The notes beneath the pieces were generated by a model. That model saw nothing but the letters and a program-made list of their open reading frames with translations. It was not told the origin of the DNA and made no database searches. A stretch of 64,000 bases of DNA from the NCBI RefSeq assembly GCF_029893345.1, contig NZ_JARXVE010000002.1, forward strand, positions 496,001 to 560,000, in the 5' to 3' direction. Made by a program: the position numbers and the translations under genes. Position 1 is the stretch's first letter; each line of letters begins with the position of its first letter. Source of the DNA: Mycolicibacterium frederiksbergense. GTDB taxonomy: Bacteria > Actinomycetota > Actinomycetes > Mycobacteriales > Mycobacteriaceae. Below, piece by piece: positions 45,564 to 55,031 of the stretch.

Positions 45564-46538
45564 ATGAATCAACCAGTGGACGAGGGCAATTCCCGCGAGG
45601 CGATCGTGGGCCCCGCGGACCCGCAGGTGCAGCCGCGTTACGCGGGATGGACCACCTTCGCCCGGCTTCCCCGGCTGTCGGATGTGGAGCGGGCCGACGT
45701 CGTGGTGGTGGGCGTGCCGTTCGACAGCGCCGTCACCTACCGACCCGGAGCCCGGTTCGGCCCCAACGCGATTCGGCAGGGATCCCGGCTCATCCGGGGT
45801 TACAACCCGGAACTCGACATCAAGCCGTTCGAGGTCTGCCAATTCGCCGACGCCGGTGACATCGCGTGCAACCCGTTCGACATCAACCAGGCGGTCGACC
45901 AGATCGCCGCGCAGTTGACCGAACTGCAGGCCGACGGGACACGGGCGGTGATCCTCGGTGGAGATCACTCGGTGGCGCTGCCGTCGCTGCGGGCGGTGCA
46001 CGCGGTGCACGGCCCGGTGGCGCTGGTGCACTTCGACGCCCACCTCGACACCTGGGACAGCTACTACGGGGCCGACATCACCCACGGTTCGCCGTTCCGG
46101 CGGGCCTTCGAGGAGGGGCTGCTGCTCGACCGCAGCCTGCATGTCGGGGTGCGCGGATCCATCTACGACAAGCAGGATCTCGTCGAAGACGCCAACTTCG
46201 GGTTCTCCTGCATCAGCTGCAGCCAGATCGATGCACTGGGCACCGAGGGCATCCTCGGCCGCATCCGCGATCGGGTGGGTGACGCGCCGGTGTATGTCTC
46301 GGTCGACATCGATGTGCTGGACCCAGCGCACGCGCCCGGCACCGGCACCCCCGAGGCGGGCGGCATGACCAGCCGCGAACTGCTCGAGATCGTGCGCGGG
46401 CTGGACAGCGTGAACCTGGTCGGCGTCGACGTGGTGGAGGTGTCACCGGCCTACGACCACGCCGAGATCACCGCCATCGCTGCCGCCAACGTCACCTGGG
46501 AATTCCTGTCCGTGTTCGGAAGAAAGGCTCGATCATGA
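45564..46538 (+). CDS. Ureohydrolase (agmatinase/formiminoglutamase-like)
   Basis: A 324-residue binuclear manganese hydrolase of the arginase/agmatinase/HutG superfamily. All metal motifs are visible: LGGDHSVALP, VHFDAHLDTWD, and VDIDVLDPAHAPGTGTPE. Members split guanidino compounds to urea or formimino compounds to formamide. Because a formamidase gene closes this cluster, a formamide-releasing reaction is attractive (inference). Start ATG follows GGAAAGG. Its stop overlaps the next gene's start (ATGA). Confidence 0.88.
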   Translation: MNQPVDEGNSREAIVGPADPQVQPRYAGWTTFARLPRLSDVERADVVVVGVPFDSAVTYRPGARFGPNAIRQGSRLIRGYNPELDIKPFEVCQFADAGDIACNPFDINQAVDQIAAQLTELQADGTRAVILGGDHSVALPSLRAVHAVHGPVALVHFDAHLDTWDSYYGADITHGSPFRRAFEEGLLLDRSLHVGVRGSIYDKQDLVEDANFGFSCISCSQIDALGTEGILGRIRDRVGDAPVYVSVDIDVLDPAHAPGTGTPEAGGMTSRELLEIVRGLDSVNLVGVDVVEVSPAYDHAEITAIAAANVTWEFLSVFGRKARS

Positions 46539-47413
46539 CTCCGTTGACGCCCGCCGGGCCGGTGTCCTGGCCGGAAGGCAAACGCTGTGCGGTGGCTTTC
46601 ACCTTCGATGTGGACGCCGAATCTCCGCTGTTGACCACCGATCCGGCGTTCGCCAACCGGATGGGCGCCATGTCGCACCAGGCCTACGGACCGCTGGTCG
46701 GGATTCCGCGCCTGCTGGCGATCCTCGATGAATTGCAGGTTCCGGCAACGTTCTTCGTTCCCGGCTACACCGCGCATCGGCACCCGGAGCCGATCCGCTC
46801 GATCGCCAAAGCCGGACACGAGATCGCCCATCATGGCTATCTGCACGAGTCGCTGGTCGGTGTCGACGAGCAGACCGAGCGCGAGATCCTGGACCGCGGG
46901 CTGCGGGCCCTGCAGGAAGTGGTCGGGGTGACCCCGGTCGGCTACCGTGCTCCGATGTGGGAAATGAACTGGCACACACCGAAGTTGCTTGCTGAGTTCG
47001 GCTTCCTCTACGACTCCACCCTGATGGATTCCGACCATCCGTACGAGCTGGCCGTCGACGGCCAGCGCGCGCTGGTGGAACTACCGGTCAGCTGGGCCCT
47101 GGACGATTGGCAGCAGTATTGCTTCGTTCCCGATTTCTCCGGTACCGGCCTGATCGAGACGCCGGCCAAGGCCATCGAGTTGTGGCGCGCTGAACTCAAT
47201 GCGATGCGTGATGTCGGCGGTGCCTGGATCCTGACCAACCATCCGTTCCTCAGCGGCAGACCGGGCCGCGCGGCCGCATTGCGTGAGTTCATCGCCGAAG
47301 TGTGTGCCATGGACGATGTTTGGGTTGCGGGCATGGCGGAGATCGCCGAGTACGTCAGGAACCAGCAGTTGACGCCGCGCACGCTGACCCGACCAGACCT
47401 GAATACCAAATGA
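46535..47413 (+). CDS. NodB-fold polysaccharide deacetylase-family amidohydrolase
   Basis: A 292-residue NodB-homology hydrolase. The metal site is seen in VAFTFDVDAES and AGHEIAHHGYLHES; YRAPMWEMNWHT and FLYDSTLMD follow. There is no signal peptide, so it acts in the cytoplasm. This fits the PuuE-type branch, which opens cyclic amides such as allantoin, rather than a cell-wall deacetylase. Context with a ureohydrolase, Rieske oxygenase and PucR supports a ring-opening role on an N-compound (inference). Confidence 0.82.
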   Translation: MTPLTPAGPVSWPEGKRCAVAFTFDVDAESPLLTTDPAFANRMGAMSHQAYGPLVGIPRLLAILDELQVPATFFVPGYTAHRHPEPIRSIAKAGHEIAHHGYLHESLVGVDEQTEREILDRGLRALQEVVGVTPVGYRAPMWEMNWHTPKLLAEFGFLYDSTLMDSDHPYELAVDGQRALVELPVSWALDDWQQYCFVPDFSGTGLIETPAKAIELWRAELNAMRDVGGAWILTNHPFLSGRPGRAAALREFIAEVCAMDDVWVAGMAEIAEYVRNQQLTPRTLTRPDLNTK

Positions 47414-47435
47414 AGGATCCCAAGGAGGAGTTTCA

Positions 47436-48491
47436 ATGAATCGCGCTGATTTGACCCCGGAGAAACTGCGGGAGGCCTACCAGCACGTGTGGTTCGTGGT
47501 GGCCCGGTCGCAGGACATCGACACCCCGCAGTCGGCCACCCTTCTCGACCACAACCTGGTGGTGTTCCGCGACTCCACCGGTGCGGCCCGGGTCACCGAC
47601 CGGCGCTGTGTCCATCGCGGCGGTAACCTGGCCAACGGCACCGTTGTCGGCGACAACATCGCCTGCCCGTATCACGGATGGCAGTTCAACGGCGAGAGCG
47701 GACAGTGTGCTGTGCTCCCGTCATTGGCTGAGGGACAACGGATTCCGCCGAAAGCCGAGATCAAGTCCTATCCGGTGATCGAGCGTTTTGCCCATGTCTG
47801 GACATGCCTTGGGGATCCGGTGTTCGACCTGCCGCATCCGCCAGAGATCGAGGACCTGGAGCTGGAATGGCGTGCGGCCGAGCCCATTCACGCCGCGTGC
47901 GGGTTCATGGCGGCCACCGAGAACTTCCGGGACATGGCGCATTTCCCGTTCGTGCACGGGCCGTCGATGGGCGAGGTCAACCCGGTGGTGAGCGACCTCG
48001 ACGTCACACGTGATGGACGTGAGGTGCGGGCGTCCTACTTCTACAAGCAGGTTCCCGATTCAGACTTCTCCGATATCGGGGACGCCTGGATGCACTACCA
48101 CTCCTACGCCCCGGGGATCGCGACGATTCTCTACGACTTCGGCGAGCTTGGAAAGCGTTACCTGGTGGACTTCCCGTCGCCGGTCAGCTATGACAAGTGC
48201 ACGATCTTCTGGGGAGTGGCCACAGACAAGGATTTCCGTGGCGGCACCGTCGACGAGATCCTGGAGATCGAGACCAAGGTGTTCAACGAAGACACCCCGG
48301 TGCTTGAAGGTCTTGAACCCAAGGAAGTGCCGCTCGCAGGTCAGGCCCACGAGGTATCGGCTCCGGCCGACATCTACACCCTGAACTATCGGCGCGCGAC
48401 CCAGCACGCGGTGCAGACGATTCAGCAGGAGCGGGATTTGATCGCGGCGGAAACCGAGGCTCCCGCCGAAAACGGTCACGCCCGAGTCTGA
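47436..48491 (+). CDS. Rieske-type ring-hydroxylating/demethylating oxygenase
   Basis: A 351-residue terminal oxygenase. The Rieske cluster motif is RCVHRGGNLANG ... ACPYHGWQF (CxH...CxxH, about residues 58-80). The mononuclear iron site is ENFRDMAHFPFVHG (DxxHxxxxH). It is closest in layout to VanA/phthalate-type one-component oxygenases, which hydroxylate or O-/N-dealkylate aromatic and heterocyclic substrates. The ATG has AAGGAGG upstream. The reductase gene follows within four bases. Substrate is unknown. Confidence 0.9.
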   Translation: MNRADLTPEKLREAYQHVWFVVARSQDIDTPQSATLLDHNLVVFRDSTGAARVTDRRCVHRGGNLANGTVVGDNIACPYHGWQFNGESGQCAVLPSLAEGQRIPPKAEIKSYPVIERFAHVWTCLGDPVFDLPHPPEIEDLELEWRAAEPIHAACGFMAATENFRDMAHFPFVHGPSMGEVNPVVSDLDVTRDGREVRASYFYKQVPDSDFSDIGDAWMHYHSYAPGIATILYDFGELGKRYLVDFPSPVSYDKCTIFWGVATDKDFRGGTVDEILEIETKVFNEDTPVLEGLEPKEVPLAGQAHEVSAPADIYTLNYRRATQHAVQTIQQERDLIAAETEAPAENGHARV

Positions 48492-48495
48492 GCTG

Positions 48496-49449
48496 GTGAC
48501 CGCAAACCGCATGAAGCTGCACGTCATTCAACTGCGGCTGGAAGCCACCGAGGTCATTTCGGTGGTGCTCGCCAGCCCTGACGGCGACCGGCTGCCCACC
48601 TGGGCAGCCGGCGCCCACATCGCCATCACGCTGCCGTCGGGGCGGGTCCGCCAGTACTCACTGTGCGGACCGCCCGACGACCCGTACCACTACACCATCG
48701 CGGTGCTGCGGGTCGCCGACGGTCGTGGTGGCTCTCGCGAGGTGCACGAAGCGCTGCGCATCGGTGACGTCGTCGAGGTCGGGGAGCCGCAGAACGCCTT
48801 CGCGCTCGGCCCGGCGCCGCGGTATGTCTTCATCGCCGGAGGCATCGGGATCACTCCGATATCGGCGATGATCGACGAGTTGTGCAGAACTCCGGGACAC
48901 CCGGAGTTCACCGTGATCTACGGCGGGCGGAGCCGGTCGGCGATGGCCTTTGCCGATCGGCTGGCCGGCATCGAGGGCGTGCACCTGGTCCCACAGGACG
49001 AGAAGGGGTTGCCCGACATCGCCGGGGTGTTTGCCGACAGTCCGGCCGGCACCCATGTCTACTGTTGCGGGCCGTCGGCCATGCTCACCGCCGTCGGGGA
49101 GATCAGCGAGCGGTACCCGGATATCGAACTGCACGTCGAGCGGTTTGCCGCCGCGGCGGCGCCGGTGATCCGGACTGACGATGAGTCTTTCGAGGTGGAG
49201 CTGGCGCGGACAGGCGCCACGGTATTGGTTCCCCCGGACAAGAGCGTGCTGGACGCGGTCCTGGAGGTCGCTCCGGAGGTGCCGTACTCCTGCACCGGCG
49301 GGTTCTGCGGAACCTGTGAGACCAAGGTGCTCGCCGGTGAGGTCGACCATCGTGACGATCTGCTCACCGAGGTCGAGCGCGCGGCCAACACCTCGATGAT
49401 GATCTGCGTATCGCGGTCCCTCGGTGGGAAGCTCACGCTCGACCTGTGA
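48496..49449 (+). CDS. Oxygenase reductase (VanB type, FAD/FMN and 2Fe-2S)
   Basis: A 317-residue electron-transfer partner of the Rieske oxygenase. Domain order is flavin binding (RQYSLCGPP near residue 55), NAD binding (FIAGGIGITPISAM and VYCCGPSAML) and C-terminal plant-type ferredoxin (CTGGFCGTCETKV with the fourth Cys in MMICVSR). This is the phthalate dioxygenase reductase layout. The GTG at 48496 or the ATG at 48511 may be the start. Confidence 0.9.
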   Translation: MTANRMKLHVIQLRLEATEVISVVLASPDGDRLPTWAAGAHIAITLPSGRVRQYSLCGPPDDPYHYTIAVLRVADGRGGSREVHEALRIGDVVEVGEPQNAFALGPAPRYVFIAGGIGITPISAMIDELCRTPGHPEFTVIYGGRSRSAMAFADRLAGIEGVHLVPQDEKGLPDIAGVFADSPAGTHVYCCGPSAMLTAVGEISERYPDIELHVERFAAAAAPVIRTDDESFEVELARTGATVLVPPDKSVLDAVLEVAPEVPYSCTGGFCGTCETKVLAGEVDHRDDLLTEVERAANTSMMICVSRSLGGKLTLDL

Positions 49450-49455
49450 GAACAC

Positions 49456-49470
49456 CTACATGGCTCTACA
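49456..49470. promoter_or_regulatory. CTACA direct repeats upstream of pucR-like gene
   Basis: Two CTACA copies (49456 and 49466) are ten bases apart, one helical turn. The second sits in CTCTACA, also present in the inverted repeat before the permease gene at 42562-42568. They may be binding sites for the PucR-type regulator. Confidence 0.3.
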
Positions 49471-49506
49471 CTCCGCAGCCATGACCGTTCCCGCAGGAGT
49501 GCTCCG

Positions 49507-50757
49507 ATGTCTGTCGATGACCCGCTAGTGGATGGGGGCTGTGTGACCATGGAGGCCACTCCTCACGACGGCACCGTCCTGCTCAGGGAGCTTTTGGCCC
49601 AGCCGAGCCTGCATGTTGACACCTTGACGCCGATTCGCGATGCGGACCGTCCGATCCGCTATGTGTACCCGACCGAACTCGCCGACCCGTCGCAGTATCT
49701 GTCCGGCGAGGAGCTGATCCTCAGCATCGGAGTACCCATAGCGGATCAGACCGAGGACTCGATCCGGCGTTATGTCACGACGCTGAGCAACCGGGGCGTC
49801 ACCGCACTTCTGGTCGGGCTGGGGGACCTGTTCGACGAACCTCCCGCCCTGCTGGTACAGGCCTGCCTTGAGCGGGACCTTCCGTTGCTGGTGCAGCGTG
49901 CCGCGGTGCCGTTCCGGCGGATCGTGGACTGGGCCGATGCCGCGCGCATCGCCGACCGGGAGATCGGAACGCGGGAACGTGACCTCGGGTCCATTCTGCG
50001 CTGGTTTGTGGCCGGCACCCTGGGTGTCGAGCCGGTCGAGACCGCGCTGGTCGAATCCGGTCTGGCCGGCGCGCCGGTCGTGGTGTGCGCGTTCACCGCC
50101 GACGTTCACACCCGGGTGCACCAGCTGGTGGACGGCCACCTGGGTGCGATCGCCGTGCTCGACGATCGCATCGTGGCGTTGTGCGCCCAGACCGAGCAGT
50201 TTGCCGCCGATCTGGCGGCTTCCGATCTGGTGTGCGGTGTGGCCATCGCCCCGGACGCCGGGTCCATGGTGTACGCGATTCCGGAGGCGCTGGAGGCGCT
50301 TCGCGAAGGAATTCGCTGGCGACGTCCGGTGCACATCGAGGAGATCGCCACCCTGGAGGGCTTGCTCGCGGCCGTACCGAAAGTCCGGCTGGTGCCGTTC
50401 GTGCACCGACTCCTGGTTCCGCTGGTCGACCACGACAAGCTCAACAACGGCTACCTGGTCGCCTCACTGGAGGCATTCCTGGCGCCGGGCAACGACATCT
50501 CCACGGCGGCGAACCAGCTGTACGTACATGTCAACACCCTGCGCAACAGGTTGGCGAAGATCGCCGAGCTCACCGGAGGCAACCCGCTCGACGAAACCGA
50601 CCGCACCAATTTCCGTATCGCCCTGTGGGCTGCCCGCAACATGGGAATGAGCGGCGGTGCTGCTGCGAAGACTTCGGCTCCGGCTGCTAAACCGTTGCAG
50701 CGCAATGTGATCCACTCCGATTCGGCACGCGCTCGGACCGGCCGGGCGGAGCTGTAG
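49507..50757 (+). CDS. PucR-family transcriptional regulator
   Basis: A 416-residue regulator. The N-terminal PucR domain carries YPTELADPSQYLSGEELILS and LLVGLGDLFDEPPALL. The C-terminal helix-turn-helix (NQLYVHVNTLRNRLAKIAEL) is the CdaR/PucR type. Members control purine, allantoin or other nitrogen-compound catabolism in response to a pathway compound. It sits inside the catabolic cluster and likely controls it. The upstream ATG at 49507 was used; an ATG 14 codons later is possible. Confidence 0.88.
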   Translation: MSVDDPLVDGGCVTMEATPHDGTVLLRELLAQPSLHVDTLTPIRDADRPIRYVYPTELADPSQYLSGEELILSIGVPIADQTEDSIRRYVTTLSNRGVTALLVGLGDLFDEPPALLVQACLERDLPLLVQRAAVPFRRIVDWADAARIADREIGTRERDLGSILRWFVAGTLGVEPVETALVESGLAGAPVVVCAFTADVHTRVHQLVDGHLGAIAVLDDRIVALCAQTEQFAADLAASDLVCGVAIAPDAGSMVYAIPEALEALREGIRWRRPVHIEEIATLEGLLAAVPKVRLVPFVHRLLVPLVDHDKLNNGYLVASLEAFLAPGNDISTAANQLYVHVNTLRNRLAKIAELTGGNPLDETDRTNFRIALWAARNMGMSGGAAAKTSAPAAKPLQRNVIHSDSARARTGRAEL

Positions 50758-50852
50758 GGATTTTGTTCTCCAACTGCCCTGCTGAGGTGGGCAGGTGTCG
50801 GTAATGTGACATTCGTCGGCAGTGCAATCCCCGGCAATGCTAAGGAAACCTG

Positions 50853-51137
50853 TTGGTTCTCTATGAATTTCGCTGTGATTCCGGTTGCGGCGTGACGAAA
50901 CAGATGTATTCGATGCATGCGCGTCCCGATGTGATCGACTGCCCGAATTGCCGGGGTTCGGCGCGCAGAACCATTGCGGCGCCGAATCTTGGCCGGGGCG
51001 GCGGGACCGCCATGGCGCTTCAGGATGCGACCCGCGCCACGGCCGATCGTCCCGCGGTGGTGGCCGGGCCGCCGCCGGCCGGCCGGCGACAGAAAGTGAC
51101 CACCAACCCGCTTCATCAAAAGTTGCCCCGACCCTGA
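50853..51137 (+). CDS. fmdB: FmdB-type zinc-ribbon protein
   Basis: A 94-residue protein whose start VLYEFRCDSGCG and later VIDCPNCRGSARRT form the paired-Cys zinc ribbon of the FmdB/CxxC family. The rest is Ala/Pro-rich and basic. It is named for its linkage with formamidase genes, as here (fmdA starts 18 bases after it). A TTG start at 50853 aligns with the family start. A CTGCCC/GGGCAG hairpin (50774-50794) lies in the leader. Confidence 0.75.
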   Translation: MVLYEFRCDSGCGVTKQMYSMHARPDVIDCPNCRGSARRTIAAPNLGRGGGTAMALQDATRATADRPAVVAGPPPAGRRQKVTTNPLHQKLPRP

Positions 51138-51155
51138 AGTCCTGAAGGAGTATCA

Positions 51156-52412
51156 ATGCCCGACGTTGTGTTCCCGCTCGACTCGACCAAGAAGTTCACC
51201 GATCAGGAGAAGCTGGGCCACAACCGGTGGCATCCCGACATCCCGGCGGCCGTGACGGTCAAAAAGGGCGACTCGTTCCGGGTGCATTGTCGCGAGTGGT
51301 TCGACGGTGCCATCGTCAATGACGACTCCGCGGACGACATCCTCAACGCGCCGCTGACCACGGTGCATGTGCTTTCCGGCCCCATCGCCGTCGAGGGCGC
51401 CAAGCCCGGTGACCTGCTGATCGTCGACATCCTCGACGTCGGTCCCATCCCGCAGGAGGACTCCGGCCCGCTGGCCGGTCAGGGCTGGGGCTACACCGGC
51501 ATCTTTCCCACCCAGAACGGCGGCGGATTCCTTACCGAGCAGTTCCCCGACGCCTACAAGGCGATCTGGGATTTCTCCGGTCAGAAGGCCACCTCCCGTC
51601 ACGTGCCGCACGTCGAATTCACCGGCATCGTGCATCCCGGGCTGATGGGGACCGCGCCGTCGACGGGGCTGCTCGCGAAGTGGAACACCCGTGAAGCGGC
51701 GTTGATCGCCACCGACCCCGAGCGGGTGCCGCCGCTGGCGCTGCCGCCCGAGCCGCGCGACGCCATCCTGGGCGGTCTGACCGGTGACGCCTTCACCAAG
51801 GCCGCCGCCGAGGCCGCCCGCACCGCGCCGCCCCGGGAGAACGGCGGCAATCAGGACATCAAGAACCTGACCAAGGGCAGCCGGGTGTTCTACCCGGTAT
51901 TCGTCGACGGGGCCAACCTGTCGGTCGGCGACCTGCACTTCTCCCAGGGCGACGGCGAGATCACCTTCTGCGGTGCGATCGAGATGGGTGGCTTCATCGA
52001 CCTGCGCGTCGATGTGATCCCCGGTGGCATGGAGACCTACGGTGTCAGCGAGAACGCGATCTTCATGCCCGGCAACACCGATCCGCAGTACTCCGAGTGG
52101 CTGGCTTTCTCCGGCACCTCGGTGACACTCGACGGTGAGCAGCGCTATCTGGATTCCCATCTGTCCTACCAGCGGGCCTGCCTGCACGCGATCGACTACC
52201 TGACCAAGTTCGGCTACAGCCCCGAACAGGCGTACCTGCTGCTGGGCGCCGCCCCGATCGAGGGCAGGCTCTCGGGCGTGGTCGACATCCCGAATGCCTG
52301 TGCGACGGTGTACATTCCGACGGCCATCTTCGACTTCCCGGTCGCGCCGTCGGCCTCGGGTCCCGTGCAGATCGACCCGGGTATCGGGGCGCCGCACTCG
52401 TCGTTCGGCTGA
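51156..52412 (+). CDS. fmdA: Formamidase
   Basis: A 418-residue enzyme of the acetamidase/formamidase family, which hydrolyses formamide to formate and ammonia. The sequence runs true to the family: LGHNRWHPDIPAAVTV at the start, EWFDGAIVNDDSADD, HPGLMGTAPS, LHFSQGDGEITFCGAIEM and the C-terminal NACATVYIPTAIFDF. Start ATG has AAGGAGT upstream. As the last gene of the cluster it would dispose of formamide released by the ureohydrolase (inference). Confidence 0.92.
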   Translation: MPDVVFPLDSTKKFTDQEKLGHNRWHPDIPAAVTVKKGDSFRVHCREWFDGAIVNDDSADDILNAPLTTVHVLSGPIAVEGAKPGDLLIVDILDVGPIPQEDSGPLAGQGWGYTGIFPTQNGGGFLTEQFPDAYKAIWDFSGQKATSRHVPHVEFTGIVHPGLMGTAPSTGLLAKWNTREAALIATDPERVPPLALPPEPRDAILGGLTGDAFTKAAAEAARTAPPRENGGNQDIKNLTKGSRVFYPVFVDGANLSVGDLHFSQGDGEITFCGAIEMGGFIDLRVDVIPGGMETYGVSENAIFMPGNTDPQYSEWLAFSGTSVTLDGEQRYLDSHLSYQRACLHAIDYLTKFGYSPEQAYLLLGAAPIEGRLSGVVDIPNACATVYIPTAIFDFPVAPSASGPVQIDPGIGAPHSSFG

Positions 52413-52530
52413 CCGCGCCGGTCACCGGCGCTTCGGCGGGCCGGGCAGCGGTCGAACTATCCTCGTCTCCGAGACGACCGCGTGCCCGCCCCCGACCGGG
52501 GGGCTTGGTGCAACCGGAAAGGATCGCGCA

Positions 52531-54081
52531 ATGACCCCGCCCCCTGGTGCCTCGCGCCTCGGCACCCGGTTCGGACCCTATGAGCTGAAATCGCTGATCG
52601 GCGTCGGCGGGATGGGGGAGGTCTACCGAGCCTTCGACACGGTCAAGGAACGCATGGTGGCGGTCAAATTGCTGCGGACCGAGATCGCCGCCGACCCGGG
52701 TTTCCAGGAGCGCTTTCGGCGTGAGTCACGGGTGGCGGCGCGGCTGCAGGAACCGCACGTCATCCCGGTGCACGATTTCGGCGAGATCGACGGCGTCCTG
52801 TTCATCGACATGCGGCTGGTCGAGGGCGCCAGCGTCAAGGAGCTGCTGCGGACCAACGGCCCGCTCGATCCGGCGCGGGCCGCCTCGATCATCACGCAGG
52901 TGGCCGCTGCGCTGGACGCCGCGCACGCCGACGGCCTGGTGCACCGCGACATCAAACCGGAAAACGTGCTGCTCACCCCCGATGACTTCGCCTACCTGGT
53001 GGACTTCGGCATCGCCCACGTCGGCGGTGAGGCCAGCGTCACGATGACAGGCGTGCTGATCGGTTCGAGCGCCTACATGGCACCCGAGCGGTTCTCCGGC
53101 GATCCGGTGGGGCCGGCCGCCGATGTCTACGCACTGACCTGCCTGCTCTACGAGATGCTGATCGGTCGGCCGCCGTTCGAGACCGGGGACCTGCGCCAGT
53201 TGATGAGCGCCCACATGTTCTCGCCGCCACCGCGGCCGAGCATCATGCGCCGCGGGATATCGCGTGGATTCGACGACGTCGTGGCCAAAGGGATGGCCAA
53301 GGACGCCGCGGACCGCTACCGGAGTGCGGGCGAGCTGGCCAAGGCCGCCCGGGCGACCGCCACACCGGGCGCCGCCCCGGCACCGGCCCCCGGGCTCGCC
53401 CCTGTCCCCGCGCCGCCGGTGCTGATGCGCACACCTCCGCCGTCACCACGACCGGCCACTCGCGAGTTCTCCTCGATCTATCCCAATCCGGATCACACCG
53501 GCTACACCCCGTACCCGCCGGCGCCGGCACCACCGGCGCCGCAGACCTCGGTGCGCAAAGCGCGGTTGAGCCGTGCCCAGCTCACTCTCATCCTGGTGTC
53601 GGTGGTGTTATTAGGGATCGCGGCCGTGCTGGCGGCGATCCTGGCCGGCGGTGGCAACGGTGCATCGACCCGTGAGACCCCGTTGGCGGTGCCGCCCGAG
53701 GTGAGTACGTCCGCAGCGCCTTCAGGCACCGAGTCATCGTCCACGGAGACGACGACCACACCCTTGGATTCGCCGAGCGGTACCGACTCGCAGGGATTTG
53801 TCGGGCATACGGCGCGATGCGACGCCGGCAGTTCACCGGCAACGATGATTCGAACCGCATCGTCACTCGCTGTGATCTGCCAGTCGGGGCCGAATAGTTT
53901 CTACTACCGCGGTGAGCGCCTCAGTGACGGCGCCAATCTGCAGATCGCCGACGCGGAGCGCTCCGGCGATGGATTCGTTGCCGTCAATCCTGCCGACGGA
54001 GCTCGCTATGAGGTGCGTCCCGATAACCTCACGATCAGCAGTAACGGACACGTCGATTCCTCGGAGCCGGCCCTGCGGTAA
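52531..54081 (+). CDS. Membrane Ser/Thr protein kinase
   Basis: A 516-residue eukaryotic-like kinase. The cytoplasmic kinase domain (about 15-275) has the Gly loop IGVGGMGEVYRA, VAVKLL with the ATP-binding Lys, HRDIKPEN, DFGIAHVGG and APERFSGDP. A Pro/Ala-rich juxtamembrane linker leads to one membrane helix (about 353-375). The extracellular part (about 140 residues) has two cysteines and no PASTA repeats, resembling PknF/PknI-type receptors. The ATG at 52531 follows AAAGGA. It could sense envelope state; targets are unknown. Confidence 0.92.
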   Translation: MTPPPGASRLGTRFGPYELKSLIGVGGMGEVYRAFDTVKERMVAVKLLRTEIAADPGFQERFRRESRVAARLQEPHVIPVHDFGEIDGVLFIDMRLVEGASVKELLRTNGPLDPARAASIITQVAAALDAAHADGLVHRDIKPENVLLTPDDFAYLVDFGIAHVGGEASVTMTGVLIGSSAYMAPERFSGDPVGPAADVYALTCLLYEMLIGRPPFETGDLRQLMSAHMFSPPPRPSIMRRGISRGFDDVVAKGMAKDAADRYRSAGELAKAARATATPGAAPAPAPGLAPVPAPPVLMRTPPPSPRPATREFSSIYPNPDHTGYTPYPPAPAPPAPQTSVRKARLSRAQLTLILVSVVLLGIAAVLAAILAGGGNGASTRETPLAVPPEVSTSAAPSGTESSSTETTTTPLDSPSGTDSQGFVGHTARCDAGSSPATMIRTASSLAVICQSGPNSFYYRGERLSDGANLQIADAERSGDGFVAVNPADGARYEVRPDNLTISSNGHVDSSEPALR

Positions 54082-54203
54082 CACTCTCGGGTCACCGTGC
54101 CGTACCCGAACTCCCAGATGTATGGGCAGCAGTCGCGAACTCCAATGCGTCGCTACCGGCCCCGTAGCCTGGACCCGTGTCGCACCAAGGGAAAGAGGGC
54201 GTA

Positions 54204-55031
54204 GTGAAGGTAGTGCTCGGCTACGACGGGACAACGGCGGCCAACACGGCGATCAGCACCGGTGCCGCATTGTTCCCGGCGGCGGACGCGGTTGTCGTCT
54301 TTCTGTGCACGCCGCCGTTCGGCAGCAAGGGGTTGCGGTCCCGGTTAAGGCATTCGGCCCGCAACGTCGACGAGTTGATCGACCTGATCGACAGTGAAAG
54401 CGAGCATGAGGCGACCCGGTTGGTCGACACCGGCGTCATCCTGGCCCGGGCCGCCGGCTGGAACCCGGAGGGGTTGGTCAAGCGCACCTGGGCCGGCGAG
54501 GGCTTGGGGTTGGCACAGGTAGCCGAACAACTGGCACCCGACGTGCTGATCGTCGGTGCCCGCGGAAGCGGCGCCTCCGACTCGAAGATGGGCAGTGTCT
54601 CCGATCTGGTGGTGCATCACGCGGCCGGTGCGGTGCTGGTGGTGTCGCAGAACATGGTGTCGGCCGAATACGACGCGGTGCCCAGTGGTCCGGTGGTGGT
54701 CGGTGTCGACGGCTCCGCCGGTTCCGATCGGGCGGTGGCCGCCGCGCGTGCGCTGTTCCCCGACCGGGAGATCACCTTGGTGGCGGTGGACGACGGCGAT
54801 ACCGCCGACAGTCCGGCGGCCGAGACGGTGCATCGCGTGCGACGTTTCCGTGGCTCCGGTGCCGGGGCCACCGCCGACGCGTTGGTGGCTTTCGCCGACG
54901 AGCAGCGGGCCGGGGCTGTGGTGGTGGGCTCGCGCGGGCGGTCGGCCCTGAAGAAGGTTCTGCTGGGCAGCGTGGCGGCCGCTACGTTGCAGCGCACCTA
55001 TCGGCCGGTGCTGGTGGTGCCGGGCGGTTAG
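54204..55031 (+). CDS. Universal stress protein, two Usp domains
   Basis: A 275-residue tandem Usp protein. Domain one starts VKVVLGYDGTTAAN and ends near GARGSGASDSKMGSVSDLVVHHAAGAV. Domain two starts VVVGVDGSAGSDRA and ends GSRGRSALKKVLLGSVA, both with the ATP-binding G-x2-G-x9-G(S) pattern. Such proteins bind ATP and are induced by hypoxia or stress in mycobacteria. The GTG at 54204 fits the family start and has AAAGAGG upstream; an in-frame GTG at 54177 would add nine residues. The stop overlaps the convergent sigma gene by four bases. Confidence 0.88.
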   Translation: MKVVLGYDGTTAANTAISTGAALFPAADAVVVFLCTPPFGSKGLRSRLRHSARNVDELIDLIDSESEHEATRLVDTGVILARAAGWNPEGLVKRTWAGEGLGLAQVAEQLAPDVLIVGARGSGASDSKMGSVSDLVVHHAAGAVLVVSQNMVSAEYDAVPSGPVVVGVDGSAGSDRAVAAARALFPDREITLVAVDDGDTADSPAAETVHRVRRFRGSGAGATADALVAFADEQRAGAVVVGSRGRSALKKVLLGSVAAATLQRTYRPVLVVPGG

